A stretch of DNA of 64,000 bases from Forficula auricularia (taxonomy: Eukaryota > Arthropoda > Insecta > Dermaptera > Forficulidae). The notes beneath the pieces were generated by a model, which had not been told where the DNA came from, did no database searches, and saw nothing but the letters and a program-made list of their open reading frames with translations. The position numbers and the translations under genes are program-made. Shown piece after piece: positions 1-11,240 of the stretch. The stretch is taken from NCBI GenBank assembly GCA_024734495.1, contig JALMQS010000161.1, positions 2,880,021-2,944,020 on the forward strand, written 5' to 3'. How positions within the stretch are numbered: the first letter of the stretch is position 1; every line of letters starts with the position of its first letter.

Positions 1-33
1 TGGATGGCCAATTCAGAACACGTCAGCTTATTT
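1..33 (+). repeat. End fragment of family B repeat
   Basis: The first bases match the end of the family B repeat seen complete near 4.2 kb (GGATGGCCA, then CAGAACACGTCAGCTTATTT). Only the terminal stretch is inside the window; the rest lies upstream. Confidence 0.7.
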
Positions 34-807
34 TTTTTATAAAAATTATAAATTGTAAAATCAATCGCGTACCGGTAGTTGATATGTCCGTGTACCGGTA
101 CTGGTATAACAATGGTAAGAAGAGTTTCTTAATTTTAATTAAATATATATGTAAACTTTCCGATATCCCTTATAGTGCAATGTATAAGAGTCTGAAAAAC
201 TCGATTTTTGAAATTTAATATCTCCGGAACTGTATTATTCATAAATTTCGTTTTGCCACCAATCGATGCAAAAGTATTTAAATAATAATCTGTATAAATT
301 AAAAAAAAATCCTAAGAAAACGCATTTGGCGGAACAACTACCTTAAGGTAAAATAGGGAAATTGTTAGTCAAACTAAATAGTTTTTAAGAAAATAAAATT
401 AATAAATACTAATATTGAATTATAAATACAAATTTTGAATTTTTTAAAAATGCTAGCAAGTTAACAAATTTAAGAAACCATTTCAATTTCATTAATTCTT
501 AATAAAGAAAACAATTTCGAAAAAAAACGTAAAATGTAGAAATTTTCTCACTCAACACACAACGATCACTGAACTACAGGAAATTAAGCCTAAAGGCAAG
601 ACAGTTTACTTTACGGCTAAATAAGTCAAATATGAACATGTACAAAATTTTAAGCTAAGAGTAGGTGGAATTTGTTTAATTAAATAAAATCGTTTTTAAG
701 TATTTTTACCTCTAAATTAGCGTCTTCCAGTCAACATGCTCTTATACACTAAAACAAGTGGTTGATTTTATACTACAGGTAGAGTTTTAATTAATATAAA
801 ATTTCTT
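34..807. other. AT-rich stretch without recognised gene
   Basis: No coding region is supported. Around 590-740 it shares short blocks (taaattagcg and neighbours) with 2390-2440 and 2580-2640, which marks an unnamed degenerate repeat, but I cannot define its ends. Confidence 0.4.
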
Positions 808-1261
808 TTAAGGAGGTCCTTTTGCCACCAATGTTAAATAAAAAATTAGATTATAACTATAACTTAATTTTTTATAATAGTTTAAGTCTCTATCTATACT
901 TTGGTGAAGTTTCAATAACACATTAGCGAGCAAATTTTTGTAAATAGATTTTTTTTTAATGTAAACATTTTCTTAGAGTCTTAAAAAAATTAAGATCTTG
1001 ACTCTTTCTCTTGAATTATACTACTATTTGTTGAATGGATAAAGATAAAAAAAAACTAAAAATTGGATTTTTGAAACATGCAGGTTTCTTTTTTTGCAAT
1101 AAAATATATCATTGACCGTCGAATTTACTGAGATATTTACTAAAGTAAAGAAACTTTTTGAAAAAAAAATTTTAGAAACTTTTTAAAATTTAACATATAA
1201 TATTATGTAGGTTTCAAATAAATAAAAGATCAGATTCTTAGATATTTACTTTAAAAAATCA

Positions 1262-1534
1262 ATCGTATAGTTTCCTACATTTGATTCAATCGCGAATCAA
1301 ATGTAGGTGATTTTTGTCAAATATTGAGTGAAAATAATATCTGAACTTATATAAATGATGTTAAATAAATTTATAATTAAGACTTAAGACTCCGCAGACT
1401 CCAATAGCTTTATCCGCAGTAGTCTCGCGATATATATATTTTTTAAAAAATCGCGTTCAAAACAATTCTCGTTAATATATCAATTACTTTTTGATATATT
1501 AATGAGAAGAATTATAAATTTATTTAAAAAATCA
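1262..1534 (+). mobile_element. Family C foldback element, right arm truncated, inside family A
   Basis: Its end is a small hairpin (CTACATTTGATTC ... GAATCAAATGTAG), followed by the arm shared with 14041-14532. The 12-mer TTTAAAAAATCA occurs at 1250-1261 and again at 1523-1534, while intact family A copies hold it once, so it is the duplicated target. A 9-10 bp duplication would suit MULE- or Foldback-type elements. The right arm is shortened. Confidence 0.6.
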
Positions 1535-2140
1535 CATAATTGCTAGTTTTTATTGTTTTAATAACCTTGATTTCTTTGTACTATTACTTTCGAGTGGTAT
1601 TTGTAATTTTTATGCACGTGAACGAGACCCCCAAGGTGGAGAAGGTTTTTGCCCCCCACAAAATCATTCCATTGCTTGAGGGGTTTGGTTAGTGGGGTTA
1701 AACGCAACGGGGTTGTTAGGGTGCTTACTTCGGGATGAATCAATCGAGATTTTTCAATAGATTAACGCTGATACAAAAGGTACGAAATAATTATTTTTTC
1801 TTTTCTATTAACTCCTTGAATTTCCTTTACAGTACTAATTCTCTATCACTACTCTTTCCACGTTCACATTACTAATGAAAATTTTAAGACCCTTCTTTAT
1901 CACACTTTCAGTATGAAGCCCCCTCAACTTACCAACCTCAATATCGTTAATTGATTAAACATTAAATTTGTTTAAGTAATTTAAAATAAAATCGTGGTCT
2001 TGTAAATCACCTTCGGCCTTTCGTCCCTTAAACTTCAAGAGAGTAAATTCTTACATCTTCAACCTCCAAAGCTGAAATTTTCCTTGTAAACTACCTTTGT
2101 TAATGGTAAAAATTCTTCTTTTTGACTTGAGTACCAGTTT
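1535..2140. other. Unassigned insert within family A copy
   Basis: This block is absent from the other family A copies. It includes a GC-richer patch (about 1620-1740) with a 61-codon minus-strand frame that I do not recognise. The family A sequence resumes near 2140. Its ends and class are unresolved. Confidence 0.4.
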
Positions 2141-2689
2141 AGCATATATGTTTGTAAATGTACTCATTGCCAAATCAAACTAGAGTTATTATCAGCTGAT
2201 TTGAATAAATCAAACTAACTTTTGTATTTAATTATTTGTTTTATAATTGTTTTTATTTAAAACATTTACTGCTTTCATACTATTTATTTTTTAATTCTAT
2301 TATTTTTCATTTGTATTTTAACTTATTTTATTAAATATTAGATACTACACTTCTTTTGACTCAACTGGAGCGAAAGGACCTCCTTAAGTATTTTATCGCT
2401 AAATTAGCGCCTAAGAGTCAGCAGACAAATACACACAAACATTGTGAAGATACATAGATACGGATGAAAAAAAATTATTTAAAATAAAATCTGTTTGAAA
2501 TATTTTTTTCGAAAATTAATCCAATGATCTCTGGATGTTATATTATTCTTGTATAAGCTCACAGGAAAGGATTAAGCTTAAAGGCTGGACATTTTACTCT
2601 TCTCGCCAAATCAGCGCCTGTTGGTGAGCAGACATATATACATATACACGTACAAGCTACGATACATTTATGTGTATATATTTGTTTAA

Positions 2690-3403
2690 CGAGGTCCTTT
2701 TGTTCCAGTTGAGTGAAAAAAGTGCAGTATCTAATATTTAATAAAATAAGTTTAAATACAAATGAAAAATAATAGAATTAAAAAATAATAGTATTCAATA
2801 TAAATATTTATATGAGAATATATTTTTTATTTTCATATGCATATTTATATTTATGTTTAAAAGATTAATATTAATATTACACCAATTTTTAAATTAAGGG
2901 TTATTAGTCAAAGCGGATTTGAATATGATTTCAATTCATGTCATATATATATATAATAGAATTAAAAAATAAATAGTATGAAATAAAAACAATAGTTAAA
3001 TACAAGTTTGATTTATTCAAATCAGCTGATAATTAATCTTGTATGATTTGGCAATGCATTGTATTAATACTGTTTATGTTTACATCCATACATATCATTT
3101 ATATAATTTTTTAAAGTAAATTTCTCCGTAAATTCCTCGGTCAATTATATATTTTATTGCAAAATAACTGTTTCAAAAAGCTAATTTTTAGTTTTTTTAA
3201 CTTTATCTATTCAACTAATAGTAGTAGGTATAATTCAAGAGAAAGTGTCTAGATCTTAATTTTCCTTAAGACTCTTTTCAAAAATTTGCTCGCTAATGTG
3301 AGATTTAACCAAAGCATAAATAGAGACTTAAACTATTATAAAAAATTAAGCTATAGTTATAATCTAATGTTTTTTATTTAACATTGGCGGCGGAAGGACT
3401 TCG
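2690..3403 (-). mobile_element. Family A TTAA-type MITE
   Basis: It is flanked by TTAA at 2686-2689 and 3404-3407, with ends CGAGGTCCTTTTG and the inverse cggaaggacttcg. It lies inverted relative to the copy at 812. A run of about 140 bp (roughly 2800-2945) is extra compared with other copies. Its centre keeps the uninterrupted site gtattaatac that serves as the empty target for the nested insertion at 28.9 kb. Confidence 0.75.
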
Positions 3404-3532
3404 TTAATTATTTTCATCAGGCAAAGAACATACGATTTGAATATGCAGATTAATTGACTTGGATGATTGAATTAAATTATCATAAATCAGAGATGCTGTA
3501 CCAATTTCAGCCCACTATCTATAATATTTCTG

Positions 3533-4252
3533 TTTTTACTTTTACCATACAGGGTATGGTCAAGTATTGTAATCGTGCATGAAAAAGTGTTTTTTTCGAA
3601 ATATCTCAAAAACGACTGAAACTATTTCGATTAAAAAAATTGAGCGAAACCATGGCATTTCGCTCAACAAAAAAGCTCTAATAAGTAAACATCGAAAAAA
3701 TTATATTTTTCGAGATAATAATTGTTTTGTCAAAATGTCCGTTAGTCTGGTTGTCTGTTAGTTAATTAGTCTGTGCGTTACCAAATTTTTGTGGACGAGC
3801 TAGCTCAAAAACTAGTTTGAATATCGAAACCAAATTTCACACGTAGTTTTGGTCCATTGAGATTAAGAGCTGATTAGATTTTGGTGGATATCGACCCAAA
3901 ATTAAGGAGGGTGGAGGGGGGGGGTTAAAAATTAAAAATCTAGGTCGTTTGAGCAAACTCAACCAAATTTTGTATACATAATAAGTGGACCCCCAGAAGT
4001 CTAAAAATGCAAAATCTAACCGCCCAAAATAGGGGGGGGTGGAGTGTCAAAAAATGAAAATCTTGGCCATTTACCAACTCAACCAAATTTTGTATACATA
4101 ATCAGTGTGCCCCTAGGAGTCTAAAAATGCAAAAACTAACCCCCTTCCCCTACATGATTATAAATAATTTAATTAAATATTAATGTAAGTAAGGGGCCAG
4201 GTTGTATGGTAAATTCAAGTGGATGGCCACATCAGAACACGTCAGCTTATTT
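3533..4252 (+). mobile_element. Family B repeat with terminal hairpin and poly-C/G minisatellite
   Basis: The left end is a perfect hairpin (ACCATAC-AGG-GTATGGT, 3544-3560); the right end is CAGAACACGTCAGCTTATTT. The inner part carries two units of a 120-bp repeat (the same phrase recurs at 3961 and 4081), each with runs of G or C. No transposase frame is present. With the inverted copy at 6201-6917 it forms arms of about 720 bp around 1.95 kb of other sequence. Confidence 0.65.
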
Positions 4253-4261
4253 ATATTTTGT

Positions 4262-5185
4262 AAATATAAGTTCTAAAAGATAGAATGCCAGAAATATAAC
4301 CAGACGTATTCTTTGGAAATACTTATATTTTTGAACCAGAATGATCTTTTATTTTTAACCTTCAACTTCAAAAAAGGAGGAGGGTCTCAATATGTTACCT
4401 GATATCTTCGCCAATTGTGAACCAATTTTGATGATTTTTTTTGCATTGGGTTCAGTCTACTTTCCGATTGGCACGTTTCTTTGGTATTGGATCTTTTTTG
4501 ATATGTTTGCTTAGGCATAACTTCTTTGTTTATGAACCGATTTCGATTATTCTTTTTATATTGGAAAGAGGGTACCTTAGAGGTAGTTCCACATAAATTT
4601 GGCCAAGTTCTGATGATATGTTCAATTACGAATTAACGTAAATATTCAATTCATATGAGCAAATAATCGAAATTATAATAAATAAAATATTTTTTATAAA
4701 AAAATCAATCTTAAAACGTTCATTTAAAACCCGCAAACGTTTCTAGAGAATTTCTATATTTATAAATTTAATTTTATTATTATTTTCTGATTCATTCGTC
4801 CGACGCTTTCTCTTACGAGATGCATGGAAGGTATTATATTAAGTCACTATTAATAATATATTAATAAAATAATTATCTTCTTTAGTTACAACTAAACGAT
4901 GAAATATTTACATTAAATCACTTTTTGAAGTCGGTGCTAAATAAACTATATAAGCGAGAGTACCAGCCAATCGTACTAAGTAAGATCCGTCGAGTTTGAT
5001 TCATAAAATGTATATGTTTGGCACCGACTTCAAAATGTGATTTCATTTAAATATTTCATCGTTTAGTTGTAACTAAATTAGATAATTATTTTATACCTTT
5101 TAGTTCAGTTTATATTATTTTTGAGTTCTTATTATTTTATTTGTTGCATTTAATTTTTTTGAAGTCGGTTTTATTTTTTTTTTCT
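4262..5185 (+). repeat. Family D repeat with AACCGACTTCAAAAA-type motifs
   Basis: This region matches 22037-22830 in reverse and, for 4360-4500, also 27700-27835. The motif gaagtcgg or its complement occurs in alternating orientation, and 4924-5038 forms an inverted pair (gaagtcggtgc ... gcaccgacttc). The stretch cttcaaaaaaggaggagg resembles a repeat end that I recall from insect genomes, especially Lepidoptera; that is memory, not a search. There is no coding content. Confidence 0.55.
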
Positions 5186-5406
5186 AATCGAGTTATTGTG
5201 GTCATCAAAATTCACAAAGGCAGACAGACTGAGAAAAAAATCAATTTATTTCATATTTTAAACAATTCTAGAGAATTTTGTTCAGAGAGAATGGTGTAGG
5301 TTCGAGGTGAAACATATTTAATAAGATTAAAAATAAATTACTAGGTAGGTTTCACATAAAAAAACCTAGTAATATATTTTTACTTTCACATATTTATTCT
5401 ATATCA

Positions 5407-5640
5407 GGGCTGTCGAAACCGTGACCCGCGGACCGCATACGGCCCATCACTGCAATAAGTGTGGCCCAACATAAAATCATAAACTTCCTTAAAACATTGA
5501 GATTTATATGTAGAGATATATTTATTTCCGTTTTCGAAATTTGAATGTACATTTGTACAATACGTGAAGCTTTTTTCAAAAATAAAATTCACTCAAAGTA
5601 AAATTATAAGGTCAACTATATAAGATAAATCAACTGGTGT
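5407..5640 (+). mobile_element. hAT-type terminal fragment
   Basis: It starts CAGGGCTGTCGAAACC and then shares text with the hAT-like element at 8936-9593 (aaaacattgagatttatatgtag). No matching right end with an 8-bp duplication was found nearby, so it is treated as a truncated copy. CAG at the ends is typical of hAT elements. Confidence 0.4.
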
Positions 5641-5849
5641 GTTCACCACATGACTGTCACATTTTCATTTATTTGAAATGATCGTGACACTACTAATTTA
5701 CATCCCCTTCCTTAATTTCGTTTTTTTGATTTTCTCAAAACCGGCTGTAACGATTTTTTTAAAAATTAGTGTATTTATCAAGTGTCATGAGTAGAGACCG
5801 GATTCCTATGCAATTGCATATTTTGTTTGCCGCCACATACGACCTAGGG

Positions 5850-5982
5850 CAGAGGTGGGGAATCTTTTTACCCTGAAGAAGCCACATTTAAAATAGCAGT
5901 AACAAAGGAGGCCACATAAGTTTCAATACCGATAAATGTAACTTTTGTAAAGGCCTTAAGGCCACAGGTTCCCCACCTCCTG
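5850..5982. mobile_element. hAT MITE with perfect 8-bp target duplication
   Basis: The 133-bp element starts CAGAGGTGGGGAA and ends TTCCCCACCTCCTG, near-perfect terminal inverted repeats. ACCTAGGG lies immediately on both sides (5842-5849 and 5983-5990). An 8-bp duplication and CAG/CTG ends are hallmarks of hAT elements. It has no coding capacity. Confidence 0.85.
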
Positions 5983-6200
5983 ACCTAGGGGATCAATTAT
6001 CTATCCGAATCATGCATCTAGGATACTGTGGGTTAAATTCTATACTGCATATTTTTGCATATTTGAGTAATATTGCATAAAATTGCATATTTGAAGAATA
6101 TTACATGAAATTGCATATTTGAAGGATTTTTTGTCAAATATAGCCTATTTCGTACAAAATACAAATTTTTTTAAAAGTAAATTTTCGGAGAAAGAATGAA

Positions 6201-6917
6201 AAATAAGCTGACGTGTTCTGATGTGGCCATCCACTTGACTTTACCATACGACCTGGCCCCTCACTTATATTTAATATTTAATAAAATTATTTATAATCAT
6301 GTGGGGGAGGGGGGTTAGTTTTTGCTTTTTAGACTTCTGGGATCCCAGTGATTATGTATACAAAATTTGGTTGAGTTTGCTCAAATGGCCAAGATTTTAA
6401 TTTTTGACCATGCACCCCCCCCCCATTTTGTGCGGTTAGTTTTTCCATTTTTAGTCTTCTGGGGTCCCACTGATTATGTATACAAAATTTGGTTGAGTTT
6501 GGTCAAATGGCCTAAATTTTTAATTTTTAACCCCCTTCCACCCCCCTTAATTTTGGGTCGATAGGCACCAAAATCTAATCAGCTCTTAATCTCAATGACC
6601 AAAACTACGTGTGAAATTTGGTTTCGATATTCACACTAGTTTTTGAGCTAGCTCGGACACAAATTTGGTAACGCACAGACTAACTAACTAACTAACAGAC
6701 ATTTTGACAAAAAATTATTATCTCCAAAAATATAATTTTTTCGATGTTCACTTATAAAGGCTTTTTTGTAGAGCGAAATGCCATGGTTTCGCTCAATTTT
6801 TTTAATCAAAATAGTTTCAGTCGTTTTTGAGATATTTCGAAAAAAAGAAGAAAAAAAAAACACTTTTTTCATGCACGATTACAATACTTGACCATACCCT
6901 GTATGGTAAAGTAAAAA
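6201..6917 (-). mobile_element. Family B repeat, inverted copy
   Basis: This is the reverse complement of the copy at 3533-4252: it starts aataagctgacgtg and ends at the hairpin ACCATAC-CCT-GTATGGT. It contains two poly-C minisatellite units with runs of about ten C. Short open frames here are by-products of the repeat. Confidence 0.65.
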
Positions 6918-7019
6918 TGAAGAAATACATATATAAAGTTCCTTTAAATTTGCCCCATTACATCTGAGGATATGGAGCGCTCCTTTTCATCGTATAAATC
7001 AATTTTAAGTAACCGTAGA

Positions 7020-7172
7020 CCGAGGGGTGAACCGCGATTGGAATTATGTAGAATTATTTTGTAATTTATTCGATAATGCCCCATCATCTAGTGTCTTCTT
7101 CTACTTGAAAATGAAAGTGGAAAGTGGAAGTAGAAGTAGGTGTGCACGATATTAGGTCAAGGTTCACCCTCG
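7020..7172 (+). mobile_element. MITE with CCGAGGGGTGA inverted ends
   Basis: The left end CCGAGGGGTGAACCGCGA matches the inverse at the right (ggtcaaggttcaccctcg). Copies lie at 30850-31016 (inverted) and 40937-41192. The 153-bp interior has no coding frame. No clear target duplication was found, so the superfamily is open. Confidence 0.65.
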
Positions 7173-7179
7173 CCAGACA

Positions 7180-7279
7180 TACCCAGGTAACCACAGTCAT
7201 CTAAGAATATTCTAAGGATATTCTAAGGACATTTAAATCTTCTTAGAATATTCTGAGGATATTGTGTGTTACCTGGGTA
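7180..7279. mobile_element. Small foldback with TACCCAGGTAAC ends
   Basis: A 100-bp segment begins tacccaggtaac and ends gttacctgggta, and its inside is also self-complementary (ctaagaatattc against the inverse). Only one copy was noticed and no duplication is evident. Confidence 0.5.
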
Positions 7280-7658
7280 ATAACCTGAAGATAATTTAGT
7301 ACAATACTTGTAAACATAAATTATTCACAATTATAATAAAATTTTAATTATTTTTGAGATCCGACAAATATTTGCATTATTAGTTTATTATTTTTTATTC
7401 AAGAGCACCTAATATTTCTTTGAGTTTAAAGATTTTTTAATATATTAAATATAATGAGAATTTTGAGAAATTTTTTACTCAATAAACGTAGATATTTGAC
7501 ACTTAGTGTCTATAGATTACTTTATCATTTTATTCCTCTCATATCACTCCTTCAAATATATAGTCATTTTGTCTTCAATTTTTATTTTTTAGTGCATAAA
7601 AAATTTATTTTGCCAATTTTTACTGCATATATTTGCATATTTCAATCTATTCTGCATA

Positions 7659-8140
7659 TTACTTGCATATTTCGGCCTTTTTAACTGTATATTTTATGGC
7701 GTCGTTTTCTTTAAGTACATCTTGAAGGAGTGTCATCATGCCTTGTCCAGTCGAATCATTGCAACTTTTCAAAGCAAGTAAAGTTTCTTTTATTTCATTA
7801 TTTGTAATATATCGAATTATTACTGAGCACTGATCTTTAACAGATATGTCTTGTGTTGTGTCTAATTGGACCGAGAATAATTTAGCAGCTTTAATCTCAT
7901 TCGAAATATGTTTTTTTATAAGATAGCTAATTGATTTTATAACTAAATTCACTGTGTTGTTTGATAAGAACGTTAATGCACTTCCACGACCTCGTCCTTG
8001 TTGAATAGTCCTAGCTTCTGCTTTCGCTTTGGCTTCTTTACTTTTATTTATTACAACAGTTAAAATGTTCTTTTAAAACAGCATCGTACCTGCTCAGTAA
8101 AATGATTAACTTCAAAAAACATTGTAAAAGACCTTCCACC
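7659..8140 (-). pseudogene. hAT-family transposase fragment, frameshifted
   Basis: The minus-strand translation resembles the DUF4371 part of hAT transposases related to ZMYM1-type proteins. Seen are LLSRYDAVLKEHF (about 8050-8110), FSVQLDTTQDIS, CSVIIRYI and STGQGM. The first block is in a different frame from the rest: a one-base shift lies around 8040-8055, and a stop also breaks the frame upstream. The catalytic C-terminal half and the N-terminal zinc finger are missing. The downstream end runs into TGCATATTT-rich sequence. The homology call rests on recognised motifs, not an alignment. Confidence 0.65.
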
Positions 8141-8590
8141 CCTCTCCTGTTTTTTGCAGCTGACAATATCACCGAATATAGCAGGACTCACCGACGAAAA
8201 ATAAAGGAATAGATAAAAGGAGAACCAAAGGGCTCTCGCAAGTGATCGAGATGGAGACCGAAGGGCATGAATTACGAAGGAGAGGAGCTTTAAAACTAAA
8301 AGGAAGGTTTTTGCCATAATCATCGAATAGGCAAGTGGCCCTTGAAAATGAATCGGCGTCCAACGATCTTGTTCCTTTAAAATATTCTTAATTTTTAATG
8401 TGGCGGAGCAGGGCTCACGGCATTTGCCCGGTGTCCGGCGGGTCAGCACGCCCCTGAGGGCAACGATTCCTTCCACCCAGAAGTTACAAAATGAAATTAC
8501 CTTTTTTTACATCTCTGAGACACAAGCTCTCAAAGAGTCAGGACCCAGACTGGCCATCGCAATACTCTCCCATTATATTCTATAGAATAA
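8141..8590. other. GC-richer island without assigned gene
   Basis: Base composition rises, notably at 8400-8480 (cggcatttgcccggtg and neighbours). Frames of 138 codons (minus) and 61 codons (plus) are open here but neither shows a domain I recognise. It could be part of a decayed element next to the hAT relic. Confidence 0.3.
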
Positions 8591-8935
8591 AATGTGAAAG
8601 TAAAAAAATAATGAAGTTACGAATATTTAAAAATTCTTCTTCTTCCGATATTTTCATTTTCTAAAATATTTATTATTTCAGCAATTTATATGCTACGACA
8701 CCAACCAAGTTATCATTCTACAGGAGGAGACAAGGAATTTGGGTTTTCTAGAACTATCACAATTAATTGATAATTTCTCTCTTGGACTAAAACTTGTCAG
8801 GACTTGTCTTTTAGATCTTTGCACGTTCTTACATGTCAATAGATAATGAATAGTCAGAGATTATTATATCCGTGACTCTTTTAAAAAATAAATTATCATT
8901 CGTCATATCCTTCTTTAATCCCATTAAATTTAAGC

Positions 8936-9593
8936 CAGAGCTATCCAACCCTTGGCCCAATATAAATTCATAAAATTCCTTAAAACATCGAGATTTATAT
9001 GTAGATACTGAAAAACACACAACACTTTGGACTGGTAATTTTTTTCTTTAAAATATGAAATCTGAAAATGTACTGTGAAATTTTCAAAAAATATAAGTGC
9101 TAATTTTAAATTTTGAATCTGGAACTAGATTTCAAGATGTCCGAAAAAATAATCATCATTTTGGTCTATTTTCGAATCCATTTTCATTAGAAATAAATTT
9201 TCTACTTGCAAACTTTCTGATTGAATGTTCTAGAACAACAATTAGATACCGATCTGAAAGAAAAATTGAATATTGTCTCTTTATTAGAATTTTATATTAA
9301 TTATCTAGCCAGGAAAAAATATAAACAAATACTAATACATAATATCACTTTTTGTAAGTATGTAGGTATGTATTTACATATACGAGAAGCTATTTTCAAG
9401 TATAAAATTTACGAAAAGTAAAATTAGAAGCTCACTATGAGCTAAAAAAATAATAAAGTTCTTATTTCTACATTATTAACTATCTTTTTTGAAAAACAAA
9501 TATCAATAGAATTATAATATTTTATCCGCGGTCCGAAACAATTTTTTTTCTTCAAATGTGTCCTGTGTAAGCCAAAAGGTTGGACATTCCCTG
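8936..9593 (+). mobile_element. hAT-like non-autonomous element
   Basis: Its ends are CAGAGCTATCCAACCCTTGG and, inverted, CAGGGAATGTCCAACCTTTT, imperfect terminal repeats of hAT type. The interior shares sequence with 5407-5640. The flanking 8-mers do not match, so the duplication has decayed or the limits are slightly off. Small frames inside are not gene-like. Confidence 0.5.
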
Positions 9594-9613
9594 GTCTATA
9601 TCATGTAATGATA

Positions 9614-9869
9614 TATCGTCGCCTTAGAGTGTAAACCTACTAAATCAGAACAAAGAAATTTTACAGGGCAGAGAAAAAACAAACAAAATTTAATATTGTT
9701 GTTATTGAAAGAAACTATTTTCACATTTTTTTCTACAACGTACGATCGTAATTTTAAGTAACAGTTTTACTTGGACGATGCTGCATTTCTTTTTCTTTCG
9801 AACTGTATTAATATGCGGCATATATGATATAAAATGGATTTAGCAGGTTTACACTCTAAGGCGACGATA
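9614..9869. mobile_element. MITE with TATCGTCGCC inverted ends
   Basis: The left arm TATCGTCGCCTTAGAGTGTA and its inverse at 9836-9869 enclose about 190 bp. The outer bases TATCGTCGC are shared with an otherwise different element at 42138-42382. No transposase is present. Confidence 0.6.
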
Positions 9870-9872
9870 TGA

Positions 9873-10850
9873 CAGTCCTGGCCAACCTGAATTGCACCGC
9901 AGGCCGCATGAAGACTTAACAATCTCCGAGGGCCGCACATAAATAAGAATAATTACAATTTTTTAAATAATTTTTTTTCCGAAATCTGCCTTTACAGCGA
10001 ATTTCAGAAAAAGAGAAATTACAAAATACCAAAAATCTTCAAGTATACATGTAATTCCGGTCTTTTGATTTTAACCAAAATCTAAGGGCGTTATTTCTTT
10101 TGCGACATGACTAATTTACTCTCTCCCTTCCAATTAGAATTCATACCGACTCTTTGATGAACTTAAGATATTGATAAGTGTACCGATTATTGAATGAAGA
10201 AAATTGGTATGATATAATTTCAACAATAAAATGGAGAAACTAATGTGAAAGTCGTGTGGAGAACAGACCAGTTCATTAATTTTATTTTCAGAGAACTTTT
10301 CCCTACCAAGAATACCGGATCATTAAATTTTAAAGATATATTTATTAAATTACCCTTTCTACATTTTTCCCGCAGATCAAGCTATCTCATTTATTGAGAA
10401 AGGTGGGGGGGGGGGGGTTATAAGGGTAAGGACCTCATGCAAGAATATTTGCTATTTAGCATGTAAGTGAAAGTAAACAAATTTTACATTAGGTAAAATA
10501 CATCTGTTTCTATTTGATATACCTATATAAATGGAAATTCTAATTATAGGATACAAATTACTGCCAATTTAACAGAAGAGCGCATCGATTTAACACAATA
10601 AATTAATTTTATCTTTTAATTCATGAATTCATTGAATTCTATAAATGTTCAATGATCGGTTTTCAATTACATTTTATTCTTTAAGTGGTTTAATCAAAAC
10701 CGATTTGTTAAACACCTTGAAATTTTATTTCTTATAAGTTATAAGTTATATTCAAATCTCCCAAGAGGAAAGCATGAAGAAAAAGACTATATATTTTTCA
10801 AAATTTTCTATGTATAAACCTTAATTTGTAACTAATTTGAAATATTTGTG
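9873..10850. other. Repeat-derived AT-rich sequence, no gene
   Basis: A hAT-like end (CAGTCCTGGCCAACC) begins at 9873 without a detected partner. Around 10195-10270 text recurs at 41945-42005 (aattggtatgat ... gagaaactaatg). A G run of about 14 bases sits near 10405. No coding region is supported. Confidence 0.4.
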
Positions 10851-10851
10851 A

Positions 10852-10894
10852 TAGACTGATGATGAAGGCAATGCCTTCGAAACTATAGTCTCTA
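10852..10894 (+). ncRNA. Hammerhead-ribozyme-like motif
   Basis: Seen in order: UAGA (10852-10855), CUGAUGA (10856-10862), one extra U, stem II GAAGGC-AAU-GCCUUC, GAAA (10879-10882), ACUA/UAGU, then C (10890) and UCUA, which pairs with UAGA. This is the order of a type I hammerhead core with a GUC cleavage triplet. Departures are the extra base before stem II and a stem III without a loop, so self-cleavage is not assured. Related copies are at 38591-38633 and 42661-42701. Hammerheads of this type are known in Penelope-like elements and retrozymes. Confidence 0.4.
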
Positions 10895-10989
10895 GAAATA
10901 ATTAAAAATTATTTTTTAAAAAACAGAAGACTCTCTCATTTTATTTTATTTTTAACCTAAAATAAAAACAATTCTGTTACCATCGACAG

Positions 10990-11240
10990 TGAAATCTTTT
11001 ATTCAACTAACAAAGAATAATTGATAAATTAACGAGAATATATCTTTTTCATAAAAGCGCGGTCAAGACAATTCTCGTTAAATATCAATTATTCTTTGAT
11101 ATATTAATGAGAAAAATTTATTTAACATCATTATTTCAAGTTAGAAATATATAAGTTCAGATATTATTTTCACACAATATTTGACAAAAATCACATACAT
11201 TTGATTCGTGATTGAATCTAATGTAGGAAACATTCGATTA
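10990..11240 (-). mobile_element. Family C foldback half-copy
   Basis: It shares the arm of the palindrome at 14041-14532: gatatattaatgag, then ttgacaaaaatcac, ending in the terminal hairpin (catttgattcgtgattgaatctaatg). Only one arm is clearly present. Confidence 0.55.

Larger units (their letters stand above)
812..2383 (+). mobile_element. Family A TTAA-type MITE, interrupted by nested insertions
   Basis: It begins GGAGGTCCTTTTG and ends with the inverse (cgaaaggacctcc), flanked by TTAA at 808-811 and 2384-2387. The intact copy at 21289-21877 is 589 bp; this one is about 1.57 kb because other sequence sits inside it: a foldback piece (about 1140-1248), a family C copy (1262-1534) and an unidentified block (about 1545-2140). 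TTAA duplication with short terminal inverted repeats is known for piggyBac- and Kolobok-type elements; which applies is not decided here. There is no transposase, so it is non-autonomous. Confidence 0.75.

Noticed and set aside
6367..6564. 65-codon proline-rich frame
   Set aside because: It is a translation of poly-C minisatellite units of family B; the same occurs at 27129-27323.
5407..9593. A single 4.2-kb hAT element from CAGGG to CCCTG with 7 of 8 matching flank bases
   Set aside because: The two ends do not match beyond five bases, and the right end pairs better with 8936.
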